DNA from: an uncultured Bacteroidales bacterium
Lineage (GTDB): Bacteria; Bacteroidota; Bacteroidia; Bacteroidales; Muribaculaceae
Assembly: GCA_902760865.1 (NCBI GenBank)
Contig: CACWID010000007.1
Coordinates: 1 to 64,000, forward strand
Direction of reading: 5' to 3'
Length of the DNA: 64,000 nucleotides
Shown here: positions 40,741 through 48,482 of the stretch, piece after piece
Layout: every line of letters starts with the position of its first letter
Numbering within the stretch: position 1 is the stretch's first letter
Notes under the pieces: generated by a model
What the model was told of the DNA's origin: nothing
Databases searched by the model: none
The model's input: the letters and a program-made list of their open reading frames with translations, nothing else
Program-made: the position numbers and the translations under genes

Positions 40741-41721
40741 TCACGCCCCGGTTTCCTCATGCTTCTCGCGCTTGAGGATAGGCTTGGTGAACCATCTGAA
40801 GAACGGGATGCGGCTCATCACGGCCAGCACCGCCAGGATCGCCACGGTGTAAAGCAGCACATAGGGCAGGGTGCGGGGCAGGTCGTTGCGCATGATGGTG
40901 ATGCCCACGACACCGTCCACAAAGAAGGAGTGGTACAGGAAATAGAACATGCTGTCCTTGCCGATGCTGCGCAGCACCTTGCTGTCCCTCACCAGATTGA
41001 ACACCAGTATCGAGATGGCGATCGAGCAGCACAGGATAAGTGCCTTCTCGGGGATGCCGCTCCAGCTGTAGTGGTCGGCTCCGTTCATCACGTTGCCGCA
41101 ATGCGGGAACAGCCAGAAGATGAGCGGCAACAGCACCACGGCCACGGCAGCATGCAGCACATTGCTGTGCCACCAGCGCGTGTTGACCATGCCTTGACGG
41201 CAATAATAGCCCAGCAGGAAGAAGATGTAGAAATTCAGTGTGCGCTGCAGCGACAAGAAACCGCCCAGTCGTGTCAGTCCGCACAGCACTGAGATGACCA
41301 GTGCCAGCGAGAGATAGAGCAAGGGCCGTCGGAGCAGCGATTTGGGCGTATAGTAGAGAATGACTTTCCAGTAGGCCAGGCTCAGCAGATACCACAGCAC
41401 GCCCAGCGGAAACCTCTCCATCGCTACCACAAAGTCACCGCCGTAGAGGTGGATGCGGATGCTGCCCAGCAGCTGGAAAACGCCCAGCGTGAAGAGGATG
41501 TTCACCACGCCACGCCACATGTCGCGGGCTGACTGAGCGTCGGGACGCCTCGTCAGGTAACCCGAAATGAGGATAAACAGGGGCATGTGAAACACATAGA
41601 TGCCGCCCATCACCGCATGGTTCAGCGGATTGACATTGTCCAGGGTGGTGATGACATGGCCCAGGATCACCAGGATGATCAGCAGGCCCTTCAGGCTGTC
41701 TATTCTGTTGTCACGTGCCAT
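40741..41721 (-). CDS. Acyltransferase family 3 membrane protein
   Basis: A 326-residue integral membrane protein of the acyltransferase-3 (OafA/YrhL-like) family, which O-acylates sugars, lipids or glycans. The signature is at the start (RIDSLKGLLIILVILGHV, with the catalytic His), followed by HMPLFILISGYL. About nine or ten hydrophobic helices follow. There is no SGNH domain. It is the last gene of a minus-strand unit with a GNAT acetyltransferase (9 bp upstream), GT2 and coaW; together with GT2 it may modify a surface polysaccharide. Confidence 0.9.
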   Translation of the reverse strand: MARDNRIDSLKGLLIILVILGHVITTLDNVNPLNHAVMGGIYVFHMPLFILISGYLTRRPDAQSARDMWRGVVNILFTLGVFQLLGSIRIHLYGGDFVVAMERFPLGVLWYLLSLAYWKVILYYTPKSLLRRPLLYLSLALVISVLCGLTRLGGFLSLQRTLNFYIFFLLGYYCRQGMVNTRWWHSNVLHAAVAVVLLPLIFWLFPHCGNVMNGADHYSWSGIPEKALILCCSIAISILVFNLVRDSKVLRSIGKDSMFYFLYHSFFVDGVVGITIMRNDLPRTLPYVLLYTVAILAVLAVMSRIPFFRWFTKPILKREKHEETGA

Positions 41722-41730
41722 AGGGGGGTA

Positions 41731-42255
41731 TCACAGCATCATTTGCAGCAGGGCGACATCACGGTAAGTGTTGCCGCGTTTCACCCACGATTGCAGGATG
41801 CCCACGCGGCGGTAGCCGAAGTCCTCAAACAGATTGAGGCACACCGTGTTGTCAAGTGCGATGTAAACATATAACTGCCGCAGCCCGATGTGGTCGCGGG
41901 AATAAGCCGTCAGCAGTTCCAGCGCTTGACGGCCGAGGCCCTTGCCGCGTTGCTCGGCGGCGATGAACAGCCCTAGTTCGGCCCGGTTGTTCAGCGGGTC
42001 GAAGTTCAGGTAATCGATGGTGCCGATGGGAGCACCGTCGGCATTGGACGTGATCATCAGCCGCAGCTGGCGCTGGGCGTAGATGTCGCCCGTGTATTGC
42101 TCCAGATACTGCCACAATGCCTCGCGCGAGTAGGGGGCTACGGTATCGCTCACCGTCCACAGTGCGGTGTCGTTCTCCCAGCGGTAGAGCGTCTCCAGGT
42201 CGGTGGGCTCCAGGGCGCGCAGCGATAGGGTGTCATTGCTTAACAACTGGCTCAT
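41731..42255 (-). CDS. GNAT family N-acetyltransferase
   Basis: A 174-residue GNAT of the RimJ/SpeG-like subgroup that transfers an acetyl group from acetyl-CoA. SLRALEPTDLETLYRWEND is the usual N-terminus, GTIDYLNFDPLNNRAELGLFI the central strand pair (cut: GTIDYLNFDPLNNRAEL), and EQRGKGLGRQALELL the acetyl-CoA pyrophosphate loop. The substrate is unknown; relatives acetylate polyamines, ribosomal proteins or small amines. It is 2 bp from the GT2 stop and 9 bp from the acyltransferase start, so it lies well inside an operon. Confidence 0.9.
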   Translation of the reverse strand: MSQLLSNDTLSLRALEPTDLETLYRWENDTALWTVSDTVAPYSREALWQYLEQYTGDIYAQRQLRLMITSNADGAPIGTIDYLNFDPLNNRAELGLFIAAEQRGKGLGRQALELLTAYSRDHIGLRQLYVYIALDNTVCLNLFEDFGYRRVGILQSWVKRGNTYRDVALLQMML

Positions 42256-42257
42256 GA

Positions 42258-43385
42258 TCAGGTCATTTTAGGGGATATCACAATACCGTGGCGGTCGGCA
42301 AAGATATGGAAGGCGATGCGCCCCTCGTCGCTGTGGGCGCCGATGTAGTCCACCAGGCGGGTATAGTCATAACTTCCGTCGTCGATCAGCACGTTGTGGT
42401 GTCCACTCTGGGGCAGACTCCCCGTGAACTCCTTGATGCCGGCACGCCGTGCCACCTCGTCAGGATGGTCGCTGATGATGACCCACGGCCATGACTCGAT
42501 GGGTGTCTTGCCGCGCTTCGGCAACACGCGCTTGACCAGCCTCTTGGCCATCGATAGGCCGGCGCGCACCATCACGCCCAGCTTGACGATGGGGTAGAAG
42601 ATGATGTTGAAGCGGGGGAAATGCTTGCGGTAGAAGATGAGCATCGCGTCATAGAATATCCTCACATAGCGCATCGAGTCCTTGTGCGTGCTCTCGCCCT
42701 TGTAATGGATCATCGGCGTCGGCAAGAACCAGTTCTCGTAGCCCGCCTTGACGATTCGGTAACTCAAGTCGATGTCCTCGCCGTACATGAAGAAATCCTC
42801 GTCAAAGCCGCCCAACTCCTGTAGCACGTTCGTCCGGCACAGCATGTAGGCACCCGACAGGATGTCGATGCATTGCGGCTCACTGTCGCTCAGGTAGCGC
42901 AGGTGATACTTGGCAAACCAGCGCGAACGGGGAAACAGCTTAGACAGGCCGAAAATCTTGCAGAATGACACCCAAGGCGTCGGGAAGGAACGCTTGCTCT
43001 CGGGCAGGAACACGCCGTTGGCATCGGTCATCCTCGCCCCGATGGCGCCACACTTGGGGTGAGACTTCATCCAGGCGATGCCTTCCTGCAGGCACTGCCG
43101 GGTGATGATGGTGTCGGGGTTGAGAATCAGGGTGTACTCTCCGCGGGCCTGCATGATGGCCTGGTTGTTGGCCCGGGCAAACCCCACGTTCTCCTGGTTC
43201 TCGATATAGGTGACCTGCGGGTGGCGTTCGCGAGAGAAGGCGATGCTGTCGTCGCCCGACAGATTGTCCACGACGATGACCTCGCCCGTCATGCCCTGCA
43301 TGGCTTGCTCTACCGACCGCAGCGTCTGCTCCAGCAGATACTTCACGCGGTAGTTCACGATGACGACGGTCAGTTCTGTGCCCAT
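42258..43385 (-). CDS. Glycosyltransferase family 2 with C-terminal extension
   Basis: A 375-residue GT2 enzyme of the rhamnosyltransferase-like (WbbL) group. The nucleotide-sugar fold shows VVIVNYRVKYLLEQTL, VVDNLSGDD, VGFARANNQAI and the DxD-like LNPDT; ILSGAYMLCR and GGFDEDFFMYGEDIDLSYR are the acceptor-side signature. After an amphipathic segment (about 270-290) there is an extra region of about 85 residues (WPWVIISDHPDEVARRAG, VLIDDGSYDYTRLVDYI) not typical of GT2; its role is unknown. It probably builds lipopolysaccharide or another surface glycan. It sits in the coaW-GT2-GNAT-acyltransferase operon. Confidence 0.9.
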   Translation of the reverse strand: MGTELTVVIVNYRVKYLLEQTLRSVEQAMQGMTGEVIVVDNLSGDDSIAFSRERHPQVTYIENQENVGFARANNQAIMQARGEYTLILNPDTIITRQCLQEGIAWMKSHPKCGAIGARMTDANGVFLPESKRSFPTPWVSFCKIFGLSKLFPRSRWFAKYHLRYLSDSEPQCIDILSGAYMLCRTNVLQELGGFDEDFFMYGEDIDLSYRIVKAGYENWFLPTPMIHYKGESTHKDSMRYVRIFYDAMLIFYRKHFPRFNIIFYPIVKLGVMVRAGLSMAKRLVKRVLPKRGKTPIESWPWVIISDHPDEVARRAGIKEFTGSLPQSGHHNVLIDDGSYDYTRLVDYIGAHSDEGRIAFHIFADRHGIVISPKMT

Positions 43386-43406
43386 ATCAATGATAATAAC
43401 GGATGG

Positions 43407-44240
43407 TTATTCGGTTTCGTATATGCTGCTCAGCGCTGCGCCCAGCGCGGTGCAGTAGTTGGCATACTTGGGGATGTGAAAATTCACCTTGTATAAACTC
43501 TCGAACTGCGGGAAGACAATCTTGCACGCTGTCAGCTGGGTGAGGTTGCCGATGAGGACAAAGTCCTTGATGCCGCTGTCAATTTGGGACAGCACGGCAC
43601 ACGAACCGATCGTCTCCAGCACCATGTGGGTTAGGGCCGTGGCAATGTCTCTGTCCGTCATCTTCACATGGGCCGCCTTGGCAAACAGCGATGCCGTCGC
43701 GTCGCGCGTCAGGTAATCGATATCGTCATCACAGATGTCGCTGATTGTCAGGTTCGCTCTGTTCCACACGCCTTCATCGGCCATCTCTGCCACGATGCTC
43801 ATGTTGCTCGTGTGCAGCAGCAGGTGGGCCAGTCCTTGCAGCGTCCCACCGCCCATCGAGAGGCCCCCGATGTGCTTGATGTCGTCACCATCGACGCGCA
43901 CCAGTGACGTGCCTGTGCCCATCGACACGACAATCATGTGGTCCAGGCCCGTGTCAAATCGTGCGCCGATGCCGTTGGCTTTGAACTCGTCTACCAGGCT
44001 GGTCGGCAAGTTGAGGATGGGCTCCTTGAGGCGTTTGGACCCCACGCCGGTGAGCAGCACATGGTCAATGTCGTCAACGGAGATATTGTTCTCGTGGAGG
44101 TATTTGCCCAGGGCACCATAGATGCCCGGCAGCGGGTCGGCGGTAGAGACGGTCATGGGTTTCATGATGCGCTTGTCGCCCTCGATTCCGATAATCTTGG
44201 TCGAACTGATGCCTGCGTCGATTCCGATAAGTATGCTCAT
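43407..44240 (-). CDS. coaW: Type II pantothenate kinase
   Basis: A 277-residue ASKHA-fold kinase that phosphorylates pantothenate, the first step of coenzyme A synthesis. The ATP-binding start IGIDAGISSTKIIG, the catalytic glutamate/DVLLTGVGS region and VSMGTGTSLVRVDG and GGLSMGGGTLQGL match the eukaryote- and staphylococcus-like type II enzymes, which are typically less feedback-inhibited than type I. The gene lies 30 bp after yqgE and 21 bp before the GT2 gene, probably in one transcript. Confidence 0.92.
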   Translation of the reverse strand: MSILIGIDAGISSTKIIGIEGDKRIMKPMTVSTADPLPGIYGALGKYLHENNISVDDIDHVLLTGVGSKRLKEPILNLPTSLVDEFKANGIGARFDTGLDHMIVVSMGTGTSLVRVDGDDIKHIGGLSMGGGTLQGLAHLLLHTSNMSIVAEMADEGVWNRANLTISDICDDDIDYLTRDATASLFAKAAHVKMTDRDIATALTHMVLETIGSCAVLSQIDSGIKDFVLIGNLTQLTACKIVFPQFESLYKVNFHIPKYANYCTALGAALSSIYETE

Positions 44241-44270
44241 GAAAATATGCTATAAACTATTTATACCTAG

Positions 44271-44876
44271 TCAATTACTTGTTGGGTCACTGGGCAGGTT
44301 CAGCCACAGGCGGTAACGGTCGCCGAAGCTGGCCACGGCTTCGCGCCACTGGTCATCGTCGCCCTCGCCCATGAGCAGGTCGCGCCATCCGGCCTTGAGC
44401 ACGGCCCAGTCGTGGCGTTCCAGCTCGCTGGCAATCTGGCCTTTGCCCCAGCCACTATAGCCCACAATAAACTTAATGCGCCCCTCGACTGGACCACCCA
44501 ACTCCACATAGCGCTTAATGGCCTCAAACTCACCGCCAAACCACACTCCGTCACCCACATCGATGGCGCCCGGGATGACGTCAGGACCCAGGGTGTGCAT
44601 GTAGAAGAGCATCTCGGTGCCGACAGGGCCGCCCAGGAACAGGGGTATCTCCTCGACTGTCTCGATCTCGGGCATGAGGTCGCGCAGGTTGTAGCCCATG
44701 TAGTGGTTCACCACCACGCCCATGGCGCCCTCGCCCTCGTCAGGGTCCACGATGAGAATCAGCGACCGCTTGAAGAAGAAGTCGCCCACCGTGGGCTTGG
44801 CAACAAGCAGCGAACCCCGTTCGGGCAGGGGCTGCTGGTCGTTGAGGTGATAGATGTCCTGATCCCAGTCGTTCAT
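44271..44876 (-). CDS. YqgE/AlgH family protein
   Basis: A 201-residue member of UPF0301 (AlgH/YqgE). The signature is RGSLLVAKPTVGDFFFKRS, then GAMGVVVN and FLGGPV; FIVGYSGWGKGQIASELERHDW (cut: YSGWGKGQIASEL) is the other conserved block. The molecular function is not established; AlgH was linked to alginate regulation in Pseudomonas. The ATG at 44876 is chosen because longer starts (to 44966) run through a -7-like TAAATTTGC (minus, 44889-44881). That element ends only 4 nt before the ATG, so the mRNA may be leaderless. Confidence 0.9.
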   Translation of the reverse strand: MNDWDQDIYHLNDQQPLPERGSLLVAKPTVGDFFFKRSLILIVDPDEGEGAMGVVVNHYMGYNLRDLMPEIETVEEIPLFLGGPVGTEMLFYMHTLGPDVIPGAIDVGDGVWFGGEFEAIKRYVELGGPVEGRIKFIVGYSGWGKGQIASELERHDWAVLKAGWRDLLMGEGDDDQWREAVASFGDRYRLWLNLPSDPTSN

Positions 44877-45037
44877 GCTTGCAAATTTACAATAAAATCC
44901 CGTTACTGGCGCCCAATTCGGCAGAAAAACTTTCGTGTCTCCCTTCACGTTGCGGGTCATGCCCATTTTTTATCTCCTGGGGTCTAATAAATCGGCCTTT
45001 TTCACGTTATATATTATGGAAACAATATTTGATAGCA

Positions 45038-45931
45038 ATGAAAGTCATGAAATTTGGCGGGACCTCGGTCGGATCCATCGAGAGCCTGCTCAACCTCAGG
45101 GATATAGTTAATGCCGAATCCAGGCCTGTCGTCGTAGTGGTGTCGGCCATGGGTGGGTTTACCAATCAGCTGCTCGCCATGTGCGAGCAGGCCCAGCAAC
45201 GAGACATCTCGTGCCTCGACACGCTCGAGGTCGCGCGCAAGCGTCACCACGACGCTGTCGATGGCGTCGTCATCGAGGAGATGCGCGACCAGGTGCATGC
45301 CACCATCGACCGCTTCATCGACGAGAGCCTCAAGCCCTATTACCTTGCTCTGGCAACCAATCCGAGGATGCCGGTGGACGAAATCGAGCGCGTGTGCGAC
45401 GCGATTGTGGCTCATGGCGAAATTCTGTCTTCGGCCATCGTCACGGGGATGTTCCAGGACGGAATACCTCATCTGTCGCTCAATTATATGCGCACCACAA
45501 CCGATGCTCACGGCCGCGTGCTTGACTGGGAGGAGACCGAGAAACTGGTCAAGTCCGATTATGCCTCATTGAACGACGGCGGTGTGCATGTGGCACAGGG
45601 CTTTATCTCGCGCGACAAGCAGTCGGGCGACGTCACCAACCTGGGCCGTGGCGGCAGCGACTACACGGCGGCCATCCTCGCCACTCTGCTCGATGCCGAA
45701 GCCCTCGAGATCTGGACCGATGTGGACGGCTTTATGACGGCCGACCCGCGCACCCATCCTGATGCCACCGTAATCCCGCAGATGACCTACGAACAGGCCC
45801 AGCGGATGTGTGACGCCGGGGCCAAGGTCATTTACCCCCCGACCATCGCTCCGGTGGCCATGAAACGTATCCCCGTTTGGGTCAAGAATACCTTCAATCC
45901 CGATGCTCCCGGTACTGTGATTGTTGACTGA
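45038..45931 (+). CDS. Aspartate kinase lacking the ACT regulatory domains
   Basis: A 297-residue aspartokinase that phosphorylates aspartate, feeding lysine, threonine and methionine synthesis. The catalytic amino-acid kinase domain is complete: KVMKFGGTSVGS, VVVVSAMGGFTNQLL, NLGRGGSDYTAA and EIWTDVDGFMTADPR, ending KNTFNPDAPGTVIVD. That is exactly where the ACT domains begin in LysC and in the fused ThrA of Bacteroidales. No ACT or homoserine dehydrogenase sequence follows; thrC starts 3 bp later. The enzyme may escape threonine/lysine feedback, or be controlled by another subunit. Start ATG 45038 gives the canonical N-terminus; the frame upstream is non-coding. Confidence 0.92.
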   Translation: MKVMKFGGTSVGSIESLLNLRDIVNAESRPVVVVVSAMGGFTNQLLAMCEQAQQRDISCLDTLEVARKRHHDAVDGVVIEEMRDQVHATIDRFIDESLKPYYLALATNPRMPVDEIERVCDAIVAHGEILSSAIVTGMFQDGIPHLSLNYMRTTTDAHGRVLDWEETEKLVKSDYASLNDGGVHVAQGFISRDKQSGDVTNLGRGGSDYTAAILATLLDAEALEIWTDVDGFMTADPRTHPDATVIPQMTYEQAQRMCDAGAKVIYPPTIAPVAMKRIPVWVKNTFNPDAPGTVIVD

Positions 45932-45934
45932 GAA

Positions 45935-47242
45935 ATGAATTATTACAGCACCAATAACCGTCAACACAACGCCTCGCTCGAGCAGGCTGTCGTCAGGGGA
46001 CTGGCTCCTGACGGGGGCTTGTATATGCCTCGACGGTTGCCTCAGTTGCCGATGGCCTTCTTGCGCAACATGACCGCCATGACCTTGCAGGAGATGGCAT
46101 TTGCCGTAGCGTCGTTCGCGCTCGACGGTGACGTGCCGGCGAGTGTGCTCCATGACATCGTCTTCGATGCCTTCGACTTCGATATACCCCTGGTCACGAC
46201 GTCGGGCGGAAATCATGTGCTCGAACTGTTCCATGGCCCGACGATGGCCTTCAAGGACGTGGGCACGCGCTTCATGTCACGCCTGCTCAACTATTACCGC
46301 TCCTGCCATCCCGAGTGGACCGACCTCAATGTCTTGGTGCCCACGAGCGGTGATACCGGCAGTGCCGTTGCCAACAGCTTCTGGTGCATGCCTGGCGTGA
46401 ATGTCTATGTGCTCTTCCCTCGAGGCGCGGTGAACAGGATTCAGAAGTCGCAGTTCGCCACGCTGGGCGACAATGTCACGGCGATCGAGGTCAATGGCAC
46501 TTTCGACGACTGCAAGACGTTGGTCGAGACGGCTTTCCTGGACAAGGACCTCAACGATGCCATGAGGCTCACCAGCGCCATGTCCATCAACTATGCGCGC
46601 ATCATTCCGCAGATGACCTACTATTTCTGGGCTTACAACCAGCTGGTGAAGAAGGGTGTGGACCCCACTAACCTGGTCTTCGCGGTGCCGTGTTCCAATC
46701 TGGGAAATCTGGCCAGCGGACTGGTGGCGCAGCAGATGGGACTGCCCGTCAAGCGCTTCATCAGTGTGGAGAACCAGAACAACATTTTCTATAATTACGT
46801 CAAGACCGGCATCTTCACGCCCAAGCCCACGCAGTACAGCATCGCTCCTGCCCTGGACGCTGGGTGTCCTAACAACTTCGGGCGTATCGTGGACCTGCTG
46901 GGCTCTCACGAGAACATCTGCCGCCACATCCATGCCTACAGCTACGATGACAACCAGATCATCGAGACCATCCGCCAGACTTATCGTGACGAGCAGTATC
47001 TGCTTGACCCGCATACCGCGGTAGCCTATCGTGCCATGGCCGAGGACCTGCGGCCCGGCGAGACAGGCGTCGTGCTTGCCACGGCCCATCCCGCCAAGCT
47101 TCAATCCCTGATGGAGCACATCATCGAGGAGCCCGTGCCGTTGCCCGACCAGCTGTCGCGCTTCATCAACGGCGATCTCCTTGTCAAGAAGATGCCCAAC
47201 GGCTTCACCGCCTTCAAGCGCCTCCTCCTCGACAACGCCTGA
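45935..47242 (+). CDS. thrC: Threonine synthase
   Basis: A 435-residue PLP enzyme converting O-phosphohomoserine to threonine. The N-terminus RGLAPDGGLYMPRRLPQLP is the family signature, the PLP lysine is in GPTMAFKDVGTRF, and PTSGDTGSAVANSFW binds the phosphate. Length and end (FIEEP-like region, MPNGFTAFKRLL) are normal. It begins 3 bp after the aspartokinase stop, so they are cotranscribed; the usual Bacteroidales thr operon also has a homoserine dehydrogenase and a homoserine kinase, which are missing from this locus. Confidence 0.96.
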   Translation: MNYYSTNNRQHNASLEQAVVRGLAPDGGLYMPRRLPQLPMAFLRNMTAMTLQEMAFAVASFALDGDVPASVLHDIVFDAFDFDIPLVTTSGGNHVLELFHGPTMAFKDVGTRFMSRLLNYYRSCHPEWTDLNVLVPTSGDTGSAVANSFWCMPGVNVYVLFPRGAVNRIQKSQFATLGDNVTAIEVNGTFDDCKTLVETAFLDKDLNDAMRLTSAMSINYARIIPQMTYYFWAYNQLVKKGVDPTNLVFAVPCSNLGNLASGLVAQQMGLPVKRFISVENQNNIFYNYVKTGIFTPKPTQYSIAPALDAGCPNNFGRIVDLLGSHENICRHIHAYSYDDNQIIETIRQTYRDEQYLLDPHTAVAYRAMAEDLRPGETGVVLATAHPAKLQSLMEHIIEEPVPLPDQLSRFINGDLLVKKMPNGFTAFKRLLLDNA

Positions 47243-47247
47243 GGTAA

Positions 47248-47321
47248 ATTACGGGCTGCCAGCCCGTAATGAGAACCGCACAGTCCTCCGTGCCGCGACA
47301 CCGTCGCGGCCGTTACTTTTT
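47248..47321 (+). terminator. Two hairpins ending the aspartokinase-thrC unit
   Basis: ATTACGGGCT (47248-47257) pairs with AGCCCGTAAT (47261-47270). A second stem, GCCGCGA (47292-47298) with TCGCGGC (47304-47310), is followed by TTTTT at 47317-47321. The second is the better terminator; it lies between convergent genes. Confidence 0.65.
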
Positions 47322-47332
47322 CACAAGTAAAA

Positions 47333-48259
47333 CTACAGCAGGAAGAACAGCGACACGCCGATAACCGAGATCAGCGCTCCCACCAGGCTCTTGGCCGTGA
47401 TGGGCTGCTTGAATATCCAGTAGGCGGGCAGGATAATGATGATGGGAGTCAGTGCCATCAGGGTGCTGGCGATGCCGGCTGCAGTATATTGCACGGCGAG
47501 CAATGATGCACCCACACCCACAAACGGCCCGAAGATGGTCGTCAGTACTGCAGTCATCATCCCCTTGCGGTCCCGCACGCCCTTGGCCAGCGGTGAGAAA
47601 CCCTCTTTGAAGGCCATCAGCAAGGCAAATCCGGCGACTCCGGCAACACAACGGAAGAAGTTGGCGTGGAACGGCAGCAACCATCCGGGCAGGGCGCCTG
47701 TGAGGGATGCCTCATAGTGGTCCATGCCTATCTTGCTCAGTACCAGACCGACGCCTTGGCACACGGCGGCGCCGATGGCGAACAGCACGCCGGCCAGCGG
47801 CAGCTTCAGTGACAGTTTGTGGTGGTCTCCACGGCCCAGCACGCTGATGGCGATGCCCGACAGTGTGACAATCATCGCCAGGATGGCGGTCGGACGGATT
47901 TCCTGGCCCAGTGTGAACCACGCCATGATGGCCGCAGTGATGGGCGCCAGGGTCATGAAAAGCTGGCCGAATTTGGAACCGATGATGATGTAGCACTGGA
48001 AGAGGCAGAAGTCACCGATGACATAGCCCACCAGGCCTGACAGCATCATCCACAGATAGGCTTCGGTGCTGGCATGAGCGGGCAGGAGAGTGCCTCCCGT
48101 CACCCAGAACAGGATACCCGAGAATACCAGCGTGATGACCATGCGCGACAGGTTCAGCGTCAGGTTGCCCATGCGCTTGCTGCCATACTCGCTCAGCAGC
48201 GCCGTCGCGGTCCACGAGAACGCCACCCCTATCGATATCAGTTCACCGACGTATTGCAT
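47333..48259 (-). CDS. EamA/DMT superfamily transporter
   Basis: A 308-residue membrane protein with ten predicted helices in two EamA repeats, of the drug/metabolite transporter superfamily (metabolite or amino-acid exporter or importer). GVAFSWTATALLSEYGSKRMG opens the first repeat (cut: GVAFSWTATALLSEYG) and GVLFAIGAAVCQGVGLVLSK opens the second. The C-terminal helix is ISVIGVSLFFLL. The substrate is unknown. The start at 48259 is chosen because a TACCTTTGC element (minus, 48272-48264) ends 4 nt before that ATG; a longer frame begins upstream of it. Confidence 0.88.
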   Translation of the reverse strand: MQYVGELISIGVAFSWTATALLSEYGSKRMGNLTLNLSRMVITLVFSGILFWVTGGTLLPAHASTEAYLWMMLSGLVGYVIGDFCLFQCYIIIGSKFGQLFMTLAPITAAIMAWFTLGQEIRPTAILAMIVTLSGIAISVLGRGDHHKLSLKLPLAGVLFAIGAAVCQGVGLVLSKIGMDHYEASLTGALPGWLLPFHANFFRCVAGVAGFALLMAFKEGFSPLAKGVRDRKGMMTAVLTTIFGPFVGVGASLLAVQYTAAGIASTLMALTPIIIILPAYWIFKQPITAKSLVGALISVIGVSLFFLL

Positions 48260-48263
48260 GTCC

Positions 48264-48272
48264 GCAAAGGTA
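48264..48272 (-). promoter_or_regulatory. -7 promoter element 4 nt from the EamA start codon
   Basis: TACCTTTGC on the minus strand, a perfect TAnnTTTGC. No good -33 partner is seen 19-21 bp upstream. If used, the message would start at or next to the ATG. Confidence 0.5.
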
Positions 48273-48482
48273 CAACAATTTGTCGAATAGTCGATATGGA
48301 CCGCCAATAGATGAAAGTAAAGAATTCTTATTTGCCGATTTTTGTCAAAAAAACTGAGGTCTAATGTCTAAAGTCTGAAGTCTTATTAGTATATTTGCAG
48401 ATTGTAAACTATTGTTTGACCTGTTGGATTTGTTCAATGGGTTGAATAATAATGGATTAATGAAAAACAAATAGACTAATAT

